Source: Reticulitermes lucifugus (lineage: Eukaryota > Arthropoda > Insecta > Blattodea > Rhinotermitidae). From it: 26,862 nucleotides of DNA. The DNA lies in contig JAKCWW010002429.1 in NCBI GenBank assembly GCA_026260175.1, positions 13,905-40,766 of the forward strand. Direction: 5' to 3'. The translations under genes and the position numbers were made by a program. Shown here in pieces: positions 20,391-26,862 of the stretch. Under the pieces are notes generated by a model. It worked only from the letters and a program-made list of their open reading frames with translations, was not told where the DNA came from and made no database searches. Each line of letters opens with the position of its first letter. The stretch's first letter is position 1.

Positions 20391-21615
20391 CTCTCTTATT
20401 TTATCTTGCTCTTAAGATTCGTTTTAGAAGTAACAGCAGAGATACTGCGAAGACGGTACAAGAGCAGCACTAAAAGCAATTCAACACATCTCATATCTGG
20501 AATCAGTTGGCATGAAGATTGTTGTAATCATGAAGTTCTTCGTAGTTTTACTTTATTTTTTTCAGGCAGCTTGCAAACTAACTGCATGTTAACTACATGT
20601 TCACCACACACCAGTGTCTCACTCTTTCTCGTCTGTAATATAGCGAATAAAGAACATGTGTGAATAATCACAAAATAAACCTATATAATTACAATAATAT
20701 GGAGTAAAACCCAATCTTCGGCATAAAAATAAGTTTTTCTTTCTATACAGGCACAATTAATGAAAAGTAGCATCGGTTCGCATTTTTAACCAATTCCGAA
20801 CTCGGTATAATTCAACACTACTCGCATAAATTCATATAATAAACACTGATCTATCCCTGTTGGCTACTTATTATATCAAGAAGTTTATCATTGCAAACTT
20901 AAGCATATTTTCGTCGTTTCACTGCGCTTATTTAAAGTGGACGATAGGAGCAAAATTTTAACGTAATCGTATCTATCGTAGTTGTTTGTGCATATCAAGA
21001 AATACTGAACGTAATAACAGCTTCTAAACTAGAGGAACAGGACCATTAAGTTAAGTTACTTCAGATGACTATACAGTCGTGACAGTAAACTTATTGTCTC
21101 CCCCTGTGGTATTTATTAACGTGACGTAAATTACTTTTAAAGGTAATAATTATTAAACACCTCTATGTCACTGTTTGTGATGATATAATTTGAATGAAAA
21201 TTTTATAGAAACATAATTGTTGTCTTATTAATTACAGGCATATATTTTTCATCTTCAAGCAACTCTTCACACATGAAATTAATTTTAGTGTTAATTATAG
21301 TAACACTACAGCCCTCCAAATTACCTGGTGTTGGTGTTTAATTATACAGCTCCTTGACACAGCAGCCTTTAAGCACTGTGGCCCATCAGAACAACCAGCT
21401 GGCAACAACAACCTGTAATTTCCGACTGCCCACAATGCCGACTGTACATCACTGTTTCCGCAGTTTTATGGCATGAAATAATCGGCATTTTGCGCAATAA
21501 AACACATACAAATGAAGAGTCTTACATAAAAGTCCTGAACTATAGACTTCCCATAATCAGCTCTTCAGAGATATCCGTTTAGATGTGTTATTTAACGATG
21601 CTGTCAATCGCTAAC
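20391..21615. other. No gene seen
   Basis: AT-rich sequence with no recognised gene, RNA or bounded element. Confidence 0.5.
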
Positions 21616-21619
21616 ATAA

Positions 21620-21835
21620 TACAAGTTCAGTGATAAATGAATGAAGGAATATGGAGCGTTTATGGAACGTTACTGACAGGAGAAGCTCGAATTACTGGAG
21701 AAAAGCCTGTCCCATTGCCACTCTCTCCATCACAAAAGTGACATGGACGGTTCTGGAATCGAAAGTGGGTGTCCGCAGTGAGAGCCCAGCGACTAACCGC
21801 CTCAGCAACTGTTCGGCCTCGGATTCCATAAGAGA
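21620..21835 (-). mobile_element. tRNA-derived SINE, family 4
   Basis: On the minus strand the head reads GCCGAACAGTTGCTGAGGCG with a box A-like TTGCTGAGGCG (one mismatch), GGTTAGTCGCTGGGCTCTC, and a box B-like TTTCGATTCC within 21755-21765. The body has GGGACAGGCTTTTCTCCAG and TTCTCCTGTCA, ending in TTCATTCATTTATC near 21620. From memory this is a common insect repeat layout (GACAGG, TTTTCTCCGG, TTTCCCCTGTCA). No target duplication was found. The overlapping 68- and 75-codon frames are artefacts of the repeat. Confidence 0.75.
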
Positions 21836-21946
21836 CGCTATTTCCATTTATAAATAAATAGAAATGTCCAAATGTTTTACTTGTCATTTTAATGGGGTAC
21901 TGATGTTCCCTTCAGAGCAAACCTGTTCCTTAATGAACAGCACAGG

Positions 21947-22319
21947 TAATATATTGGATGAAGTTCGAATATACTGAAAAAGGCAAACAGCATTGGAGAT
22001 GTTGTACTATTTAAGAGTTGGAATCAACTGAAACCTGTAATTTGCAGTGAATACATTACACTACTCAGCGCCCGAATCTACTGACAAACATAATCAACGG
22101 TGGAAACGATGCTCTGTTTAGAGTTCAAAACTACCGTCAAACGTGTAACTAACAATGGAAACATTACCCTGCTTATAGGTCGAGGTACTGGCAAAGGTAA
22201 TCATGAGCAGAGATATTACACCGCTTAGAGTTCCAAACTCCTGACCAAAGCAATCAACTCTGATGGTATTACGCTACTTAAGATTTCGAATCCACAGATA
22301 AATCTAAACAACTGTGGAT
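21947..22319. repeat. Degenerate tandem repeat, period about 53 bp, seven units
   Basis: Units start near 21947, 22001, 22053, 22108, 22163, 22215 and 22268 and are 52 to 55 bp long. Each follows the order ATTAC-x-CTGCTTAGAGTTC, then AAACTACTGACAAA, then a GTAATCAAC-like block, then TGGAAAC or GGAGAT. Neighbouring units diverge strongly, so the array is old. The period is not a multiple of three and frames are closed, so it is not coding. A further decayed unit may follow at 22320-22370. Confidence 0.75.
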
Positions 22320-23336
22320 ATAATATCCATTACAGAATGCGCTGGGGAACCAATATCTCGGGAAACAATTGTAATACTTCCACACATTGTAATCATAGCA
22401 GACCAATGACAGAGGAATAAATATCAAATAAATAAACTTAAGTTGAAAATTTGTAAGCTGTGTCGATGAAAGTCCAATATCAGTACTGACTTCTGATTTA
22501 ATTAAAAATGTATTTTTGCCTTACACCTGACTGTTTCGTCTGTGTTATATTTCCATTTTTTGACACAGTGAGTAACTTCCTTCATGATCTTTAATCCGGA
22601 ACATTTCAAAAAGGCTTGTCTTCCGTTGCTGGCGCGTAGGAGCTGCAAAGGTGCAGGCCACACCTATAAACCAATTCACGGCCAGTATTTCATTATGATG
22701 GCATGACACACAACAGGATTATAATAAAATAATACAAGGCAGCTACTTGTATTTACACAAATCAACTTCTCGTACCATGAGCACCCTACTTAATACTCGC
22801 CAAACTGTTTAGAATAACTTATTATTATTCTTGTAAGAAAGGCTCTTGCTACAACGGGATACTGAAAACTGTAAACTTCGTTTTTCTGTGAGTGTAGTAA
22901 AAGATACTGACGATGTATTCGAAATAGTAAACTACTTTTTGGTGAAATGTTTGTTACACTGTAGAATAGTGTGCTACTCTACAAAACTAGCAGAACAACC
23001 ATTCAAATGCAGTGAGACAATCTGAGAAATCTCATTTCTGACTACAAAGTTCACAGCTAACGCTACCACTGATCCACTCTATGAATTACGATCCCATGCG
23101 AACACCGGTGAATAGGGACATTTATGTGAACCAGGTGCTCCTTGATTTGCACCCCTTACACTGTTATCAGAGTGACCAATTTCATATTACATGCGCGGGC
23201 TTGTGTCACTTATGGGTAAACGACAATTGTATGCAAGTTTGTGTTTCGAAAATCTCGGTGTAAGAAATCACTTGAGTAAATAGGTTACAAATGGAAGAAA
23301 ACCCCGGAGTGGTACTTAAGGAAGTGGTTTCTTTAT
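22320..23336. other. No gene seen
   Basis: About 1 kb with no recognised coding or mobile sequence. Confidence 0.5.
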
Positions 23337-23338
23337 GC

Positions 23339-23371
<33 letters not shown>

Positions 23372-23426
23372 TGTTTGTATGTATATATGTATGTATTTAT
23401 GTATGTATGTACGAGTATGTATGTAC
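23337..23426. repeat. (TATG)n microsatellite
   Basis: About 20 TATG units with a few substitutions (TTTG, TATA, TATT, ACGAG). Frames such as repeated MYVC are translations of this tract, not proteins. Confidence 0.95.
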
Positions 23427-23892
23427 TTGAACCGAATTTCGTCAAGGGAGAATCCAATTGCAGGTTTCTCTGATACCACTAGTGAAATTCAGGGATCAAT
23501 ACCAGCAATAAATATACTTATAAGCCGAATGCACTGAGGCAGCTGCTCTTATCCAGGGCTGCACAAGTTATTCACGGCTCCCGAGTTATTTAACGGCACT
23601 CTTTCACTGCACACTTTATGCAGCGTCAAATGTTAGGATGACTGCAGTTGGTGGAATGGAAAGGTGGAAAGAAAGCGATGATTCCTACTTTGAAGCACTT
23701 CCCCGGTGTTTCGGGGAGACTTAGAGAAATCATGGAGGAGCTCAGTCAGAATACATTATCTCTGCATAGCATTCTGACCGTAACTGTCCCCCAAACTAAG
23801 CAATATTTATATCGTAAATTTTTTCACCAAAATAGCAAAATGCACTGTAAATCAGGACACAGAGTGTGTGGCTTTAAGACACCGATAATATG
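23427..23892. other. No gene seen
   Basis: The plus frame 23648-23914 is unrecognised and its end runs into the LINE tail. Confidence 0.5.
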
Positions 23893-24425
23893 TGATTATT
23901 ATTATTATTATTAAGCTATACAACTCTGGATGGGTTTTGGCCAATATTTTCCGTCACAAACATTCTTTTTCCAATCCAGTACACCCACAATTTTCAGATC
24001 TCCACATACACTATCCCACCATCTCCCTATACGTCTTCCTTGGTTATCTTCCTAGTTATTCGATGTTCTTCCATTCTTTGTATATGCCCGAACCACCCAA
24101 GTCTCTTCGCTTTCATTTGTCGTACAATATTTTGCTTTCTAATTATCCTATCTAATTCCTCATTATTTTGTAATCTCCACGACGCATCCGGGCTTTTAAC
24201 TGATCCATAGATTTTCCTTAAAATCCTTCTTTCAAATCAAATCGTAGTAATTTTTGTATAATGTTTTCCTTTAGTACCCAGGTTTCAGAAGCGTATGTAA
24301 CAACAACAAGTCTTATCACGGCTTTATAAAATTTTAATTTTGCCGCCTTTGAAAGTTTGGAAAAAGGTTTTATTCACATAATAAGCTTTGTTTCCTGCAG
24401 CTATTCTTTCTTTTATTTCGTCCTC
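23893..24425 (-). mobile_element. LINE family B, 5'-truncated C-terminal fragment with (TTA)n tail
   Basis: From about 24422 on the minus strand, with frame shifts: EDEIKERIAAGNKAYYVNK, then KLKFYKAVIRLVVVTYASET, WVLKENIIQKLLRF, RRILRKIYGSVKSPDASW, ELDRIIRKQNIVRQMKAKRL, RWFGHIQRMEEHRITRK and RWWDSVCGDLKIVG. It stops near 23914 and passes directly into TAATAATAATAATAATAA (23893-23913 inverse), the expected 3' tail. Known family: this is the segment just after the reverse transcriptase core of non-LTR retrotransposons (I/E-x-I-x-x-RI-AAGN, then YGSETW, RKILRKIYG, RWxGHVxRM). It differs clearly from LINE family A. At least two frame shifts and internal losses make it dead. Confidence 0.9.
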
Positions 24426-25685
24426 TATTGATAAGTGACATTATTTTTTGAAATAAGGCTTTTTTACAGGCACTCTGTGACAATGAAGTTGCAATTTGTT
24501 TTGTATTTCGCCTGACTAATACGCCTAAGTCAATAATAAACTTTTAATTTTGATTAAGATTCTGGTCCGTCAAGAAAAGCGAAATAAAACCTGGACAAAC
24601 AGAAACATAATTGGAGACCAAATCAGTTGAAAGAAGTCTGCGCAGTATAACGAGCTACATACATATATATATATATATATGTATAACTTAAACACTGTGT
24701 AATAATCGTAAACTATAATTACAAAGTTGTGTTACGAATCCCCTCATTACACACTTAATTGGACGGAAACCGCAAGAGTAAGATACAGAGATCTAACACA
24801 GCTACTGACCAGCGCGGAAGGCATAGGCCATAAAAGTAGTTCTAAACATTTCATTTATCTCTCGAAATAATATTTGATTATGCGAGAAGAGTCACTTCTC
24901 GGAGAAGAACATAAATACCACAAAGAAAAGGCAGATATCATCTTACAGTCCAGCACATAATTTGGTCTTTAAAAGAAGACAACACATGTACTCGTATACC
25001 TAGACAAGTTCCATCTCACTACCCTACCAATACTGTATGACCCATATACATCACAATGTTCATCATTCTAATATCCCGAATTACTCGTTTATTTTATCCT
25101 GCTTAGGTCCAAACAGATTCAAAATTTGTTACCTAATTTTATATGTAATATATAATATATATAAAATACCTATAAATAATTATGTGATAGTATCTTTGGA
25201 AGTAGGCCTAAAGAAGGCGCCCGATCTTGTCCGCTTAAACGTTCTGTTATATTTATTACATTCGTTTGAATATATTAGACGACGGAAAAAGTGCCCACAG
25301 TATAGTTGTGCTATACCACTGTCAGAAACGTACAGGATAATATCAGACTCATTAATGAATTCAGTGTTACCTGTCACTCTTCAGATAAATAAACCGTTTG
25401 AAAAATGAAATGAATCTGCATTAGGCTATACATAAAAATTCAATTAGTACCTCACAGAGGACACAGTGTACTTCCATTACAAAGAAAAATCATTTAATTC
25501 TGTACAGAGAAATAATGGCTGTTTATTGACATCTGCGCTATTCTGGTATAAATACAATACACTACATTACAATACAATACAGGAAGAAATGCGGAGATGT
25601 TAGTGTTAAAAACTGCGTTACGTATAGTAACCACAATAATCTTTCTCTCTCTCTAATAAACGAGTTCATTAACTAAAGGACGAAC
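24426..25685. other. No gene seen
   Basis: Contains a short (AT)n at about 24661-24681, a 7-bp hairpin CGAGAAG AGTCA CTTCTCG (24883-24901) and ATTAC/AATAC repeats near 25551-25580. The 123-codon plus frame at 25037-25408 has no recognisable domain. Confidence 0.5.
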
Positions 25686-25925
25686 TCACTGCACGGAATA
25701 AGGTATTTCTTCAGAAGCTAACAGTTTCTCAGCTAGTCAAAAATTCCCCACATCTTTTGGAACCCGAAACTTCGTTACCTTGTCCTCGAGGAACCACCAG
25801 AGGTCTCTGTCCTAATATAGTTGAATTCAGGTCACACACTCTATAGACCTCTCTTTAATATACTTTTAAGTATTATCCTCCCATTTACAGTTAGGAATTC
25901 AAAGTTGCTTTTCCGCCCTCAAGTT
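25686..25925 (-). mobile_element. LINE family A 3' end, copy 3, heavily decayed
   Basis: The minus strand from about 25925 reads KLEGGKATLNS, matching a KPEGKRPLGRP-type position. Then TGGGAGGATAATA (25890-25878) is the W-E-D-N codon block, followed by a disrupted part and GAAGTTTCGGGTTCCAAAA, which matches the MNLRVP-stop region of the other copies with the stop lost. The 3' untranslated part (TGACTAGCTGAGAAACTGTT) and the end TCCGTGCAGTGAG match copy 2 at 9536-9560. Stops and shifts are throughout. Confidence 0.75.
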
Positions 25926-26474
25926 TTCTGACCATCGACCTCGATAAGGTTCTGATGAGATTTACGGACCCAGGTTGGTGGCTATTCGTGTTGCAGGAGG
26001 CGGCCGTTATGGGGATGGTACGCCTGGTACTATGAATGGGTTTGATTAGCGTGCAGCAATAAAGGGAGTGGGTGGACAGATGTCAGTGCCTAATCAGTTG
26101 TATTCCCACTAATCACGGATTGTCTCTGTTGCTGGAAGTTCCCCTCCCGATTATCGCCCTCTTGTCTCCGAGAGCCTACTCAGTATTAGGAAAGTCGGCC
26201 ACGCCTCTCTGTAAAATGGTACAGTCGGAGCCTCCTTTACTTGTCATGGCGATAAGCTATTTGACTGCGATGATGATTAAAAATGTAAAGACAATGAGTG
26301 TTCGGGAACAAAACTCTATGCGCAGCATCTTGCAACTAACCGTCTTCTATTCAGTTGATACCGCTGGCTCTTCTGTTGGTGTTACAGCGGTACGGAGCAT
26401 AAAGCAGATTATTCACGTCCATGCACTGCAAACCTTAAGAATCCTTGAAGCTAAACGTTAATTTTCTCATAAGT
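25926..26474. other. No gene seen
   Basis: Holds a 129-codon plus frame (26072-26461) with a hydrophobic, serine-rich product and no recognisable motif. Local GC is higher than in the flanks. I do not call it a gene. Confidence 0.45.
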
Positions 26475-26770
26475 CTTTACTTAAAGGTAAGAAAATCTCG
26501 CCCCGTAACATGCCCATGGAGGCACACAGGGGACGCAGCCGTGTAGCTCTACTCATGCTTAACCTTGGCGCTAGACCGGGGTAGGTGGTCAAAGCCACGC
26601 CCCGGCCACTTTACCGCCATGAAAGAGCCCCAATACCCATTGTAGAGGAGGCTGTGCGGGCCTCAGGGCAGGTCTGGAGGGCCACGGAGAAGGGAAAATC
26701 TCTCGCTCCTACCGGTGTTAGGACTCCGGAACATCCAGCCCGTAGCGCAGTCGGTATCGACTACCCTACC
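26475..26770 (-). mobile_element. tRNA-derived SINE, family 2, inverted copy
   Basis: The minus strand reads GATACCGACTGCGCTACGGG, then CAATGGGTATTGGGGCTCTT, AAGTGGCCGGGGCGTGGC, CCAAGGTTAAGCATGAG, CATGTTACGGGG and a tail CTTACCTTTAAG. The order is the same as the copy at 16857-17158. Box B is eroded (CCGGAGTCCTAACACCGG region) compared with GGTTCGAACTC in the other copy. The 62-codon plus frame here (26585-26773, giving TGVRTPEHPARS) is a repeat artefact. No clear target duplication was seen. Confidence 0.85.
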
Positions 26771-26794
26771 TGATACCATACGTCTCCATGTGGT

Positions 26795-26862
26795 GATCCT
26801 TATTTTCTTTGTATGGCTCGACAGCCCTATATGGGCCTGGGCCTCCTCGTTTCGTCGAGGTT
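26795..26862. repeat. Possible repeat entering the right edge
   Basis: GGCTCGACAGCCCTATATGG and GGGCCTGGGCCTCCTCG have the look of insect LINE 3' regions from memory, and CCTCG TTTCGT CGAGG forms a 5-bp hairpin. The window ends before this can be tested. Confidence 0.25.

Noticed and set aside
23206..23537. Repetitive MYVC / YTYIHT peptides as a structural protein
   Set aside because: They are translations of the (TATG)n microsatellite.
24883..24901. 7-bp hairpin as a terminator or RNA element
   Set aside because: A single short stem without a T run or context; expected by chance.
25037..25408. 123-codon plus-strand open frame
   Set aside because: No motif, and overlapped by a minus frame of similar weakness.
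26072..26461. 129-codon plus-strand open frame
   Set aside because: Starts at ATG but its product is unrecognisable and it lies between two repeats. Nothing beyond length supports it.

Overview
The window reads as non-coding, repeat-rich DNA from a large animal genome, most probably an insect. I find no intact protein-coding gene. No open frame shows a complete domain, a start with a credible context plus conservation, or an exon chain with splice sites that I would defend. The recognisable content is decayed mobile DNA: tRNA-derived SINEs, 5'-truncated non-LTR retrotransposon (LINE) fragments, one short hAT-type element, a foldback repeat and several simple or tandem repeats. From memory, the set of repeats (SINE bodies giving artefact peptides such as TGVRTPxRPARS and SRKxAGSIPDGV, and a LINE ending in VMNLRVP) resembles what is common in cockroach and termite genomes. 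I therefore favour Blattodea, but this is inference and was not checked against any database.

Layout, left to right. Bases 1-84 hold a tRNA-like SINE head on the minus strand, cut by the window edge. Bases 85-6280 are mostly featureless unique-looking DNA, with a possible TATA/initiator pair and small ORF at 1625-1969 and two back-to-back perfect hairpins at 4480-4522. Bases 6283-7330 carry a tetranucleotide block and a LINE 3' end with a nested or duplicated tail. A SINE with an 11-bp target-site duplication lies at 8184-8452. Two more fragments of the same LINE sit at 9536-9975 and 10665-10910. A 244-bp hAT-like MITE with an 8-bp target duplication is at 12016-12259. A possible psq-type helix-turn-helix transposase fossil is at 14217-14372. 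An (AT)n(GT)n microsatellite is at 15942-16011. A second SINE family lies at 16857-17158, with a second copy inverted at 26475-26770. A hairpin motif (17267-17283), a 24-bp minisatellite (17911-18062), another SINE (18211-18420) and a foldback repeat (about 19060-19240, with a relative at 18620-18712) follow. A fourth clear SINE is at 21620-21835, directly followed by a degenerate tandem repeat of about 53 bp at 21947-22319. The right part holds a (TATG)n tract, a second LINE type with a (TTA)n tail (23893-24425) and a further LINE copy at 25686-25925.

No set of genes works together here. The interaction that can be inferred is among repeats. Two SINE families share a CTTTA-type 3' end, which suggests a common LINE partner. 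All identified LINE fragments lie on the minus strand. I see no sign of a novel functional system. The most unusual items are the 53-bp tandem repeat, the duplicated LINE C-terminus, the twin hairpins and a degraded hammerhead-like hairpin.
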